Source: CAZFMJ01 sp964520045
GTDB lineage: Bacteria; Elusimicrobiota; Elusimicrobia; Elusimicrobiales; CAZFMJ01
DNA length: 19,791 nucleotides
Direction: 5' to 3'
Assembly: GCA_964520045.1 (NCBI GenBank)
Contig: CAZFMJ010000054.1
Span: 1 to 19,791 of the forward strand
The translations under genes were made by a program, and so were the position numbers. The notes under the pieces are model-generated. The model saw only the letters and a list, made by a program, of their open reading frames with translations. It was not told the origin of the DNA and did no database searches. Positions 12,294 through 19,791 of this stretch are shown here, piece after piece. Within the stretch, counting starts at the first letter, position 1, and each line of letters starts with the position of its first letter.

Positions 12294-15200
12294 TTATTTC
12301 GCGACAATTTTGGTCGTTTTTATAGTTCCGCCAGACTCGACCGCACATATATATGTGCCGGCTTGTACAAAGTAGCCGTTCGTATTTTTCCCGTCCCAAG
12401 GGATTTCATTGGGGCCTGAATTGCCGCCATTTTGCCCGGCAGAAAAAGACTTGTCCCAGATAAGCTTTCCGAAAGGATCATAAATTCTTATTTTGACATT
12501 GTGGCTTTGATTTAAGGAATATCTTATTTTAGTAATTTGCCCTCTCAACGGAGAAAAGGGATTTGGATAGTTAGACAACTCTTCAAATAAAGTGCCAGAC
12601 GAAGAAAATCCCAATATGCGGAAAAGTGTTAAGTGTGTTACTTTGCCAGTAACGTGCTTGGCAGTCGCATCAACGGTGGAATCGTCTGTCAATTGCCAAA
12701 AATTTTGGGTGCTATTATAGAAAAATAAACGCAAGCTATTTTCATTAATGCCAGCTACATCGTTGGTCGCATATGGGAGTGTTATTATTATGGCTTTGTT
12801 AAACTGACTTGTATTATCGGTTAGTTTTATATCACGAGCCACAGAAGTTGCTTTAGTGTTTATATCATTTACCACTGCAGGTAGGTTTGAGGGGGTTTCT
12901 ATAATGATTTGAGTGGCATTCGAGATCGCACCTTCTGGAACCTCAATTTTAGTACCGTCCGGATTTTGGATAATATTATTGGATGTGGGATATAATGCTG
13001 CGTGAATCTGAAATTTATAATGCGCGGCTGACGTGCCCATGTTGCCTGCTTTGTCTTTTGCCAGTGCGTGGAAATAATATGTTCCATCTGGAAGAATTGC
13101 TATTGTGCTGGATGTGTTTGTGGTAAAAGTATCGTTCGTAGTTGGAATTGTATTTTGAGAAGTATCTAATTTGCAGTAATATCCGGAAATACCGGAAAAA
13201 TCCGTGGGGTCTGCAATAGAAATATCTACTATGGGATCTGAATAAGCCTGATTGGAATCAGGATGAGATGGAGAAGTTAAAACAGGAGCAATAGGGGGCG
13301 TTATATCGACACCAATCCCATCGCTATTTTCAGACCAATTACCATAAAGTTCAGCTCCGTTTTTGGCCTTAACTCTGGTATAATAGGTTTTTCCTTCTGT
13401 AACTCCAGTGATAGTTTTAGACAGAATATTACCCACATAGCCATCAAACAGATCGTTTCCTTCAAGACTACTTCCGATCTGCATGAAATAGCCGGCAATA
13501 CCGCTTTCGCTATCAGCGGCAGTAGCTTGCGTCCACGAAAAAGTTATTGTTGTTGTGTTAATGAAAATACCTTGGTCTTGTGGTGTTGATGGTTTGCCGA
13601 TAGGCGGAGTAGAATCTGATAAAACAACATCAGGTGCGTCAATGGCAGAAGTGGGTATGCCTATAGCTTGAGCGCCGCCTGCATCCTGTGCTTCAAGATA
13701 ATAAGTGTAATCAGTTCCTATGGTGGATAGTGTTTTTAAATAGGAATACAACTTACCATCAGTGTATATGTTGTCTCCCGTATCAACTGCCGTCATCGTA
13801 AAGGGACTCCCTGATATTTCACTGCCGCCTTTCTTGATATGGACTTTCGGATAGCCACTTAAAGGCGCGTCATTGTCTGCGTCTGTGTATTTTACGTGAT
13901 AGATAAATGTAGTTGATACATCACCAGTTTCAGGATTAAGGCCATCGGCAGTGTAATCGGTTTCGTCTGTCCAGTAAAGTATGGGCGGATGGGTTGTGGT
14001 TGTAGATATCTGATTCAATGTAAAAGTAGCATCAGTTTCAGTGGATAATTTTACCTCAAAATAATAGGTTGTATCTACAGAAAGGCTGTCGAATGTCTTT
14101 GTGGTTTCGCTTTGTGTGACCGAGGATACTATGCTGGAATAGCCGCTGTCAGAAGTTAAAACGGCTACATAAGTAGCACCCAAAACATTTGTCCATGAAG
14201 TCGTGAGGCTGGAGTAGGTGCGCGCATTAAAAACCGGATTAAGTGGTGTCGCTGGAATGCTTGATACATCAGGTGCGTCAATGGCAGAAGTGGGTATGCC
14301 TATAGCTTGAGCGCCGCCTGCATCCTGTGCTTCAAGATAATAAGTGTAATCAGTTCCTATGGTGGATAGTGTTTTTAAATAGGAATACAACTTACCATCA
14401 GTGTATATGTTGTCTCCCGTATCAACTGCCGTCATCGTAAAGGGACTCCCTGATATTTCACTGCCGCCTTTCTTGATATGGACTTTCGGATAGCCACTTA
14501 AAGGCGCGTCATTGTCTGCGTCTGTGTATTTTACGTGATAGATAAATGTAGTTGATACATCACCAGTTTCAGGATTAAGGCCATCGGCAGTGTAATCGGT
14601 TTCGTCTGTCCAGCTAATTATAGGTGGTGATCCCAATATGGTATCATACAGTTCAGTCGTGGAAAGACCTCCGTCCCCATTGCTTCCCCCTGTTACCAAG
14701 ACCTTGCCATTGGGCAGTAATGTCGCGGTATGATTTTTCCGCATCGTAGTCATTAAGCCTGTGGCTGTAAATGTTCCAGCGGATGGATCGTATAATTCAG
14801 TTGAGGAAAGATAGTCGCCCTCATTCCATCCCCCTGTCACTAATACCTTGCTGTTGGACAATAGCACTGCTTTATAATATCCCCTACGTGCGTTCATCGA
14901 TCCTGTGGTGGCAAATGTCCCGGCGGACGGATCGTATAATTCAGCTGAAGCAAGATATGAGATGGCGCCTTTACGTCCTCCGGCCACTAATACTTTGCTG
15001 TTTGGTAATAATGTTGCGGTATGAAGTCCCCTTACCTCGCTCATTGAACCCGTGGTCGAAAATGTCCCAGAGGATGGATCATATAACTCAGCTGAGGAAA
15101 CAAATGAACCGCCGTCAAATCCGCCGGCTACTAATACTTTGCCATTGGACAGTAATGTCGCGGTATGATTGGTTCTAACCGTGTTCATTGAGCCTGTGGT

Positions 15201-17435
15201 GATAAATGTCCCGAGGTCTGGATCATATAATTCTGCTGAGGGAAGAGTTGAGCCACCATTGTTTCCTCCGGCCACTAATACCTTGCCGTTGGGTAGTAAT
15301 GTCGCTGTATGATTGCTCCGAGCTGCGTTCATTGAGACTGTGGTGGTAAATGTCCCTAGGGCTGAATTGTATAATTCTGCTGTTGACAGTCCTGACGCAC
15401 CGTCAGGTGTTCCACCTGCAATAAGTACCTTGCCGTTGGGCAGTAAGGTCGCGGTAGGATTGACTCTAGCCGCGTTCATTGAACCTGTGGTGATAAATGT
15501 CCCGAGGTCTGGATCGTATAATTCGTTTGCCACCAACACTTTGCCGTTGGGTAGTAATGTTGCTGTATGATTGCTCCGAGCTGCGTTCATTGAGCCTGTG
15601 GTGGCAAATGTCCCGCTTCCTCCAGAATAAATATACAATTCAGATGAGGAAAGACTTCCGTCACCATTATGTCCGCCAACCACCAACACCTTGCCATTGG
15701 GCAGTAAGGTCGTGGTATGCCTTGTCCTCCCAGCAGCCATTACGTCTGTGGCTACAAATGTCTCGGCGGAAGGATCGTATAATTCAGCCGAGAAAAGATA
15801 GTCGCCATCATTCCATCCCCCTGTCACTAATACCTTGCCGTTGGACAGTAACACTGCGGTATGATATCCCCTCACCATGCTCATTGAACCCGTAGTCACG
15901 AATGTCCCTAGAGTTGGATCGTATAATTCAGCTGAGGCAAGATATGATGTGCCGCCATTACGTCCTCCGGCCACTAATATTTTGTTACTTGGTAATAATG
16001 TTGCGGTATGATATCCCCTCACCGCGCTCATTGAACCCGTGGTCGAAAATGTCCCAGAGGATGGATCATATAACTCAGCTGAGGAAACAAATGAACCGCC
16101 GTCAAATCCGCCGGCTACTAATACTTTGCCATTGGACAGTAATGTCGCGGTATGATTGGTTCTAACTGCGTTCATTGAGCCTGTGGTGGTAAATGTCCCG
16201 GCGGAATAATCGTATACTTCCGCAGAGGAAAGCCGTGTACTGCCATTTTCTCCTCCTGTTAGCAATACCTTGCCGTTGGGCAGTAAGGTTGCGGTATGAT
16301 TGGTTCTGCCCGCGTTCATTGAGCTTATGGTGATAAATGTTCCTAAGGCCGGATCATATAATTCTGCTGAGGGAAGAGTTGAGCCACCATTGTCTCCCCC
16401 GGCCACTAATACCTTGCCGTTGGGTAGTAATATCGTCGTATGATTGCTCCTAGCCATGTTCATTGAGCCTGTGGTGGTAAATGTTCCTAGGGCTGGATCA
16501 TATAATTCTGCTGAGGAAAGAAATGTACTGCCATTAAATCCGCCGGTTACTAACACTTTTTCATTTGGTAGCAAGGTCGCGGTATGACCAGCTCTGGCTG
16601 CGTTCATTGGACCGAAAGATGCCTGCCATATAGGGTCGATCAATAGCGGGTAGCGCAGGCCTGTATCATTAAAAGCGAGCTGGATTCTTCTGTTAGTTAT
16701 TTTCCTGTAGAATCCATTGATTCGCCGACCCACAGCATCAAATATCACCGGCCGCGAAAGCGTAAGTCCGTCTACTGTTATCTCTCCTTTCTCATTAAGC
16801 CTGACTTCCTTGGAGTATTCGTATTCAAACCATTTGGGGGCATTTGCCGATTTCAGTAGAAGCATTTCCTGACATCGGCCATGAGACATAACGTAAAGAA
16901 TACTAGTATCCATGTGTGTATCGGGATACACGATTGCTGCGTCTTCAATGACGGCTTTGGAGGAATTTCCGCTTTTCAAGACATGTTTTACTTTCAATAC
17001 TTGGCTGTTATACCTAATAGTGTAGCCAGAGCTCAGATTGTTCCCAAGAGTAAATGTAGGGAGGCCATCTTTCTTAAAATTATTTCTCGCCGCCAAAGCT
17101 TCAAGAGCCCTAATTTCTTCGGGTTTCAGCGCAGACTGTGGTATGGACGAACCAAGATATCCTGTTTTGAGTTTTATCCCGTCGACTGTTTTTTTAATCT
17201 CAGTTGAATTGGAATGTCGGAATGCATCCGTTATCTCCGGAATATTGAACTTTTCTTGAACATATTTTATTACTCGAGCGCTATGGTGTGTTATATCGTT
17301 AACGGTTTTATCGTCGTAGGCGAAGCCATTGTGCAGTGCCCCACACCAAACAAGTGTTCCCATTACAATGAAACGTACCGGCCGTGTAAAACGTTGAGAT
17401 GCTGATGTTGATAATTCTGGAGCCAAAAAATACAT
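12294..17435 (-). CDS. Giant secreted Kelch-repeat protein with T9SS-type sorting domain
   Basis: This protein has about 1,713 residues. A signal sequence (RFIVMGTLVWCGALHNGFAY) is followed by an N-terminal region of about 230 residues. Fourteen Kelch-type repeats (about residues 275-935) each follow the pattern MNAARxxHTATLLPNGKVLVAGG, then SAELYDPxxGTF. Repeat 8 has lost its middle loop. Two near-identical modules of about 116 residues starting at WTDETDYTADGLNPETGDVS flank a fibronectin type III-like domain. After them come further Fn3/Ig-like domains, a region with GTKIEVPEGAISNATQIIIE, and a C-terminal sorting-like domain (NYPNPFSPLRGQITKIRYSL ... GYFVQAGTYICAVESGG). The start is ATG 17435 with AGGTGGGG; an upstream GTG at 17444 overlaps that site. 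Expected location is the cell surface or outside the cell. The ligand is unknown. Confidence 0.9.
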   Translation of the reverse strand: MYFLAPELSTSASQRFTRPVRFIVMGTLVWCGALHNGFAYDDKTVNDITHHSARVIKYVQEKFNIPEITDAFRHSNSTEIKKTVDGIKLKTGYLGSSIPQSALKPEEIRALEALAARNNFKKDGLPTFTLGNNLSSGYTIRYNSQVLKVKHVLKSGNSSKAVIEDAAIVYPDTHMDTSILYVMSHGRCQEMLLLKSANAPKWFEYEYSKEVRLNEKGEITVDGLTLSRPVIFDAVGRRINGFYRKITNRRIQLAFNDTGLRYPLLIDPIWQASFGPMNAARAGHTATLLPNEKVLVTGGFNGSTFLSSAELYDPALGTFTTTGSMNMARSNHTTILLPNGKVLVAGGDNGGSTLPSAELYDPALGTFITISSMNAGRTNHTATLLPNGKVLLTGGENGSTRLSSAEVYDYSAGTFTTTGSMNAVRTNHTATLLSNGKVLVAGGFDGGSFVSSAELYDPSSGTFSTTGSMSAVRGYHTATLLPSNKILVAGGRNGGTSYLASAELYDPTLGTFVTTGSMSMVRGYHTAVLLSNGKVLVTGGWNDGDYLFSAELYDPSAETFVATDVMAAGRTRHTTTLLPNGKVLVVGGHNGDGSLSSSELYIYSGGSGTFATTGSMNAARSNHTATLLPNGKVLVANELYDPDLGTFITTGSMNAARVNPTATLLPNGKVLIAGGTPDGASGLSTAELYNSALGTFTTTVSMNAARSNHTATLLPNGKVLVAGGNNGGSTLPSAELYDPDLGTFITTGSMNTVRTNHTATLLSNGKVLVAGGFDGGSFVSSAELYDPSSGTFSTTGSMSEVRGLHTATLLPNSKVLVAGGRKGAISYLASAELYDPSAGTFATTGSMNARRGYYKAVLLSNSKVLVTGGWNEGDYLSSTELYDPSAGTFTATGLMTTMRKNHTATLLPNGKVLVTGGSNGDGGLSTTELYDTILGSPPIISWTDETDYTADGLNPETGDVSTTFIYHVKYTDADNDAPLSGYPKVHIKKGGSEISGSPFTMTAVDTGDNIYTDGKLYSYLKTLSTIGTDYTYYLEAQDAGGAQAIGIPTSAIDAPDVSSIPATPLNPVFNARTYSSLTTSWTNVLGATYVAVLTSDSGYSSIVSSVTQSETTKTFDSLSVDTTYYFEVKLSTETDATFTLNQISTTTTHPPILYWTDETDYTADGLNPETGDVSTTFIYHVKYTDADNDAPLSGYPKVHIKKGGSEISGSPFTMTAVDTGDNIYTDGKLYSYLKTLSTIGTDYTYYLEAQDAGGAQAIGIPTSAIDAPDVVLSDSTPPIGKPSTPQDQGIFINTTTITFSWTQATAADSESGIAGYFMQIGSSLEGNDLFDGYVGNILSKTITGVTEGKTYYTRVKAKNGAELYGNWSENSDGIGVDITPPIAPVLTSPSHPDSNQAYSDPIVDISIADPTDFSGISGYYCKLDTSQNTIPTTNDTFTTNTSSTIAILPDGTYYFHALAKDKAGNMGTSAAHYKFQIHAALYPTSNNIIQNPDGTKIEVPEGAISNATQIIIETPSNLPAVVNDINTKATSVARDIKLTDNTSQFNKAIIITLPYATNDVAGINENSLRLFFYNSTQNFWQLTDDSTVDATAKHVTGKVTHLTLFRILGFSSSGTLFEELSNYPNPFSPLRGQITKIRYSLNQSHNVKIRIYDPFGKLIWDKSFSAGQNGGNSGPNEIPWDGKNTNGYFVQAGTYICAVESGGTIKTTKIVAK
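13627..13974 (-). repeat. Perfect 348-bp direct repeat, copy 2 within the Kelch-protein gene
   Basis: Identical by eye to 14266-14613 (offset 639 bases, 213 codons). It encodes the module WTDETDYTADGLNPETGDVS through GIPTSAIDAPDV. The flanks diverge at once on both sides. Confidence 0.88.
14266..14613 (-). repeat. Perfect 348-bp direct repeat, copy 1 within the Kelch-protein gene
   Basis: Partner of 13627-13974. No mismatch was seen, even at synonymous positions, pointing to very recent duplication or gene conversion. Confidence 0.88.
14640..16620 (-). repeat. Fourteen Kelch repeats arranged as a duplicated seven-repeat block
   Basis: Units of about 141-147 bp encode single Kelch motifs. 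Repeats 8-14 align with repeats 1-7 at an offset of 987 bases (329 codons). For example 15038-15179 is identical to 16025-16166 over 142 bases. Seven blades is a usual Kelch propeller size, so two seven-bladed propellers are likely. Confidence 0.8.
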
Positions 17436-17454
17436 TTTCCCCACCTATAAAATC

Positions 17455-17460
17455 ATTATA
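17455..17460 (-). promoter_or_regulatory. Probable -10 box for the Kelch-PorV operon
   Basis: On the minus strand a perfect TATAAT lies about 20 bases upstream of the start codon, followed by an AT-rich stretch and the AGGTGGGG ribosome site. No good -35 box is visible 16-18 bases upstream. The remaining spacer to the kinase gene (17461-17573) holds nothing else I recognise, and no clear terminator. Confidence 0.5.
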
Positions 17461-17573
17461 CTGCTTTTCGCGGGTGGAACTGACGGGCCACTAAACTAGA
17501 CCACGGTCAAGTTTTTCTTTTTCTTACTCAATAATCCCCTTTCCCATTCGACTTGATCTTCTTAATATTTTAT

Positions 17574-18632
17574 TTACGCATCTTTAATTATCCAACGGCT
17601 CTGATACCATAAATTCTGGGTATCACACGGGTCTATTTTAAATAAAACCACATGACCACATTTATCACAATACAAAACTATAATCTCTGACCTTCCAATT
17701 ATTAATGATGCTAAATTGCATTTCTCGTCTATAGGATATCCTGAGGTGATGGGTTGATATTGGCCTCTGCCACAGTATATACATATTTGCGGGATATGCG
17801 AACTTACAAAATTATAATTACCACATAATAATCGTTGAAGTTCTATTGTCTTTATTATGAGTTCGCTTACACTGTGCACACGTTGTTTTACATCCGCATG
17901 AATGACGATATCAAATAGTTCGTTTACATGTTCATATCTGGGATTCTGTTTTATTGATACTAAATTAAACTCACCTTCGCGGTACCGTTCCCTGGCAAAT
18001 ATTTTTTTCCCACCAGACAACATCCAATATAATAATTTGCCAAGTGAATAGACATCTGCGGCAGGCGAAACTTCAGATGCGCGTCCACTTTCTAATTCGG
18101 GAGCAATAAACCAACGGGCACCGACTACTTCACTAGTATTAGTTATACGCTTGGTATCATCAGAATCGTCAATGAAGCATAACCCAAAATCACTAACTAC
18201 CACATCACCAAGGATACTGTCCATGCGAATCAATATGTTGCCAGGTTTGATGTCCCGGTGAATAATTTTTTGTGCGTGAGCATATTCAATAGCTTTGCAG
18301 ATTGTGTAAAAATAGAAAAAAATTAATTCAAGAGATCCTTGCCAACCTCGGTTATGCTCCAAATCGCTACCGCAACAATATTCCATAATATAATATGGGT
18401 GTTTGTTGTCTAGTTTTGCATCTACAATTTTTATTATATTATTATGGTTAAGTCGTTGTAATTGTGAAACCTCGCGCTTAAATCTTTCTTTTTGTTTCAT
18501 GTTTTTTAAACGTTTGGCAACAAATTGTTTCCCTTTTCGGTTCTCAACCAGATATGTCCATGCTTGACCGCCTTCGCCAAGACTTCGAATAATTTTCCAT
18601 TCTTTCCCGCAAATAAACTTTGAATCCGACAT
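17574..18632 (-). CDS. Ser/Thr protein kinase (Hanks type) with C-terminal zinc ribbon
   Basis: This 352-residue protein has a complete kinase core: Gly-rich loop LGEGGQAWTYLV, Lys40 in FVAKRLKN, Glu54 in the alphaC helix, HRDIKPGNIL (125-134), DFG (148-150), and APE in GARWFIAPE. The helix AADVYSLGKLLYWML and the cap of the C-lobe follow. After residue 275 there is a separate segment with CIYC (284-287) and CDKC (322-325), probably a zinc ribbon. There is no transmembrane helix or PASTA region, so it should be cytoplasmic. It is AT-richer than the efflux genes. GGGGGAGG lies six bases upstream of the ATG. It precedes the Kelch gene by about 138 nt on the same strand. The substrate is unknown. 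Confidence 0.93.
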   Translation of the reverse strand: MSDSKFICGKEWKIIRSLGEGGQAWTYLVENRKGKQFVAKRLKNMKQKERFKREVSQLQRLNHNNIIKIVDAKLDNKHPYYIMEYCCGSDLEHNRGWQGSLELIFFYFYTICKAIEYAHAQKIIHRDIKPGNILIRMDSILGDVVVSDFGLCFIDDSDDTKRITNTSEVVGARWFIAPELESGRASEVSPAADVYSLGKLLYWMLSGGKKIFARERYREGEFNLVSIKQNPRYEHVNELFDIVIHADVKQRVHSVSELIIKTIELQRLLCGNYNFVSSHIPQICIYCGRGQYQPITSGYPIDEKCNLASLIIGRSEIIVLYCDKCGHVVLFKIDPCDTQNLWYQSRWIIKDA

Positions 18633-18692
18633 ATAAAACCTCCCCCAAATTAGCGAAATGTTTTATTCAGAATCTTCCGACAATTTCTTTTT

Positions 18693-19070
18693 TTATTTTT
18701 CCATCCAAACCGGCGCAGTCCAAGCCATATCCTTCGGCTTTTTCTTCATCTTCTGCGTTATCCGCGCCAGATAATACTCCTGCTTGCCGTCGTATTTGAT
18801 ATTTTCAAATTTTACCGTTCCATTGCCGATAAGGCTTTTGTTCGCGGCAGTTTTGACAGGCTCAGAACCCCCGATACTGCCATAAAGCAATTCAACCAGA
18901 TAATCAGCCTCCGGCTCATCCCCGTCGTTTATCGTTATGACAGCACTGACAGTCGCCGTGCTCCCGTCAGTCTTTACTATATCGCCCATCAAATGCCCAC
19001 TAACCCGAAACCAGACTTTTAAGTCCTTATCATAAGCCCCCCCCACTTTGCCGCTGTTTGCTGATTTTTG
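18693..19070 (-). pseudogene. C-terminal domain remnant of a probable metallohydrolase or secreted protein
   Basis: The frame reads KVWFRVSGHLMGDIVKTDGS, TATVSAVITINDGDEPEADY, LVELLYGSIGGSEPVK, and ends QEYYLARITQKMKKKPKDMA followed by WTAPVWMEK. A beta-rich domain ending in YYLARITQ...AWTAPVWxE resembles the tail of PHP-type or CehA-like metallohydrolases, but I am not sure of that. The frame can be extended to an ATG at 19107-19109, but that part reads through the dispersed repeat (19041-19118), so the domain lacks its native N-terminal part. It lies 60 nt upstream of the kinase gene on the same strand. Confidence 0.5.
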
Positions 19071-19118
19071 ACCAAAACCTACTCCAACTGGACACCAAAT
19101 GGACACCAAATATAGTTT
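19041..19118. repeat. Dispersed repeat, copy B (uninterrupted)
   Basis: Seventy-eight bases matching the two halves of copy A at 10851-10985, with the pair of TGGACACCA direct repeats at 19089-19097 and 19100-19108. This copy lacks the palindromic insertion and so shows the older state. A diverged IS3 end begins about 20 bases to its right. Confidence 0.75.
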
Positions 19119-19138
19119 ATATTTTTATTAACCTAAGA

Positions 19139-19190
19139 TTTTTCACCTTAATTCAGCCTGAAAACTGGTCCAGTTTTTACCAGGTATTAC
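19139..19190. mobile_element. Solo, diverged end of an IS3-family element
   Basis: It aligns with 9122-9171, the right end of the IS3 element, over about 50 bases with roughly eight differences. Shared blocks include TCAGCCTGAAAA, TGGTCCAGTTTTT and GTATTA. No transposase gene lies beside it. Similarity covers the whole end including the outer block, so it is a true terminus of a related element. Confidence 0.72.
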
Positions 19191-19791
19191 AGTCTGCGTC
19201 ACTCTGTTGAGAAATACAGGTATTTAGATATATTATCCATTTTCTAATTTCAGTTCGTTGTTCTTGGGTTATAGGATCTCCATGGGCTGGGGCGTGCCGC
19301 CTACGGTTGAGCAAGTTAAACCCATATTTCAGTTCGCGTTGTGGCTTCATCTTAAAATTACTTTTGAAAATTGTCCAGTTATTCATAATGGTTTTGCCAA
19401 CGCCAAAAAAACTAAGAAATTTTTGTATGGCAGAGATTGCGGATTCATCATCACTCACATTCTGTTTGTTGCAAATATATGATCGTGTATCGTTCGGTAT
19501 TTTGTCCAGCCAATGATCAGGCGATGCTTGCTGGAGTTTCTTTAAAACAAACTCCTTCATCCTTTTCTCTAAATCGCCAAGGAGTTTCTCGGGCCAATTA
19601 TTCAAAATCACAGTGTTATCGGGTTTATTTAATGCTTCGGAAAATCTAAATATCATTTCCTGATCTCCACACTTTTTCTCCTTTATCCATTCGCTATAGG
19701 CGGAGTTGAAGCCATTATTAGTGCTCAGTGCTGTGTCTGAAGGCGGCAGTCTAAGATTCCCCAGATTTCGGCGGTTTGTATTCCCCACCTG
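19177..19791 (-). CDS. HEPN-like protein, partial at window edge and probably truncated at its C-terminus
   Basis: About 204 residues are visible. The frame is open to the right window edge; a GTG at 19786-19788 is available but has no supported ribosome site, so the N-terminus is unknown. The segment FLSFFGVGKTIMNNWTIFKS precedes LKYGFNLLNRRRHAPAHGDP, which contains Arg-x4-His (R164, H169) in a helical context, the motif of HEPN nucleases and related MAE/RiboL-PSP-type domains. The last residues, NTW and the stop, are encoded by the solo IS end, so a few native C-terminal residues were replaced. The family assignment is by motif and helical pattern only. Confidence 0.5.
   Translation of the reverse strand, partial: QVGNTNRRNLGNLRLPPSDTALSTNNGFNSAYSEWIKEKKCGDQEMIFRFSEALNKPDNTVILNNWPEKLLGDLEKRMKEFVLKKLQQASPDHWLDKIPNDTRSYICNKQNVSDDESAISAIQKFLSFFGVGKTIMNNWTIFKSNFKMKPQRELKYGFNLLNRRRHAPAHGDPITQEQRTEIRKWIIYLNTCISQQSDADCNTW

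Noticed and set aside
14771..16165. Plus-strand repetitive ORFs opposite the Kelch array
   Set aside because: Their periodicity is that of the Kelch repeats on the minus strand, and they have no start signals of their own.
14640..16620. Regularly spaced DNA repeats as a CRISPR array
   Set aside because: The units are 141-147 bp, repeat along their whole length and keep one open frame; no short repeat/unique spacer pattern exists.
19071..19109. N-terminal residues of the 18693-19109 ORF as native protein
   Set aside because: They translate the dispersed repeat also present at 10851-10985, so they are not part of the original gene.

Overview
The window looks like a bacterial chromosome segment rich in accessory DNA. 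The organism is diderm: it encodes a TolC-like outer-membrane protein, an RND efflux pump, a PorV/PorQ-type beta-barrel and a very large secreted protein with an 'NYPNPF'-type C-terminal sorting domain. PorV-like proteins, such sorting domains, scattered GIY-YIG genes and mixed IS debris would suit Elusimicrobiota or a related uncultured FCB/PVC-type lineage. That placement is inference; there is no rRNA or tRNA here to test it.

Layout. (1) 1-3900, minus strand: a heavy-metal efflux operon in the order arsR, small Cys-rich secreted protein, czcC-like, czcB-like, czcA-like (cut by the window edge). The regulator carries both classical SmtB/ArsR metal sites and has a promoter plus imperfect palindromic operator just upstream. 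(2) 3900-5450: a debris field with a recombinase-domain fragment gene, a small antisense GIY-YIG nuclease gene preceded by a structured hairpin, an unrecognised ORF, and a ParB-like HTH pseudogene interrupted by one in-frame TAA. (3) 5450-7880: a RhuM-family gene with a tiny overlapping leader ORF, and a multi-pass membrane protein with a C-terminal zinc ribbon. (4) 7884-9168: a nearly complete IS3-family element (orfA/orfB, A9 frameshift site, inverted ends), followed by the C-terminal stump of an ISL3-family transposase. (5) 9700-10300: a second copy of the promoter and first codons of the recombinase-like gene, broken after six codons, then tandem hairpins and a second antisense GIY-YIG gene. 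(6) 10297-10990: a double-XRE regulator gene and a dispersed repeat carrying a nested palindromic insertion. (7) 11015-17435, minus strand: a 1,713-residue secreted 14-Kelch-repeat protein and, 4 nt downstream, its probable PorV-like outer-membrane partner. (8) 17574-19791, minus strand: a Ser/Thr protein kinase with a C-terminal zinc ribbon, a remnant of a secreted-type C-terminal domain, a solo IS end, and a HEPN-like ORF running to the window edge.

How it works together. The efflux genes form a coherent metal-sensing and export unit. The Kelch protein and PorV-like protein look like a type IX-like cargo and carrier pair. The most interesting unexplained pattern is the repeated association of a small GIY-YIG nuclease gene with hairpins of conserved architecture. 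One hairpin lies exactly 5 nt upstream of both start codons, with compensatory base changes, and both gene copies lie antisense beside broken copies of the same recombinase-like gene. This resembles the REP/RAYT arrangement but with a different nuclease.
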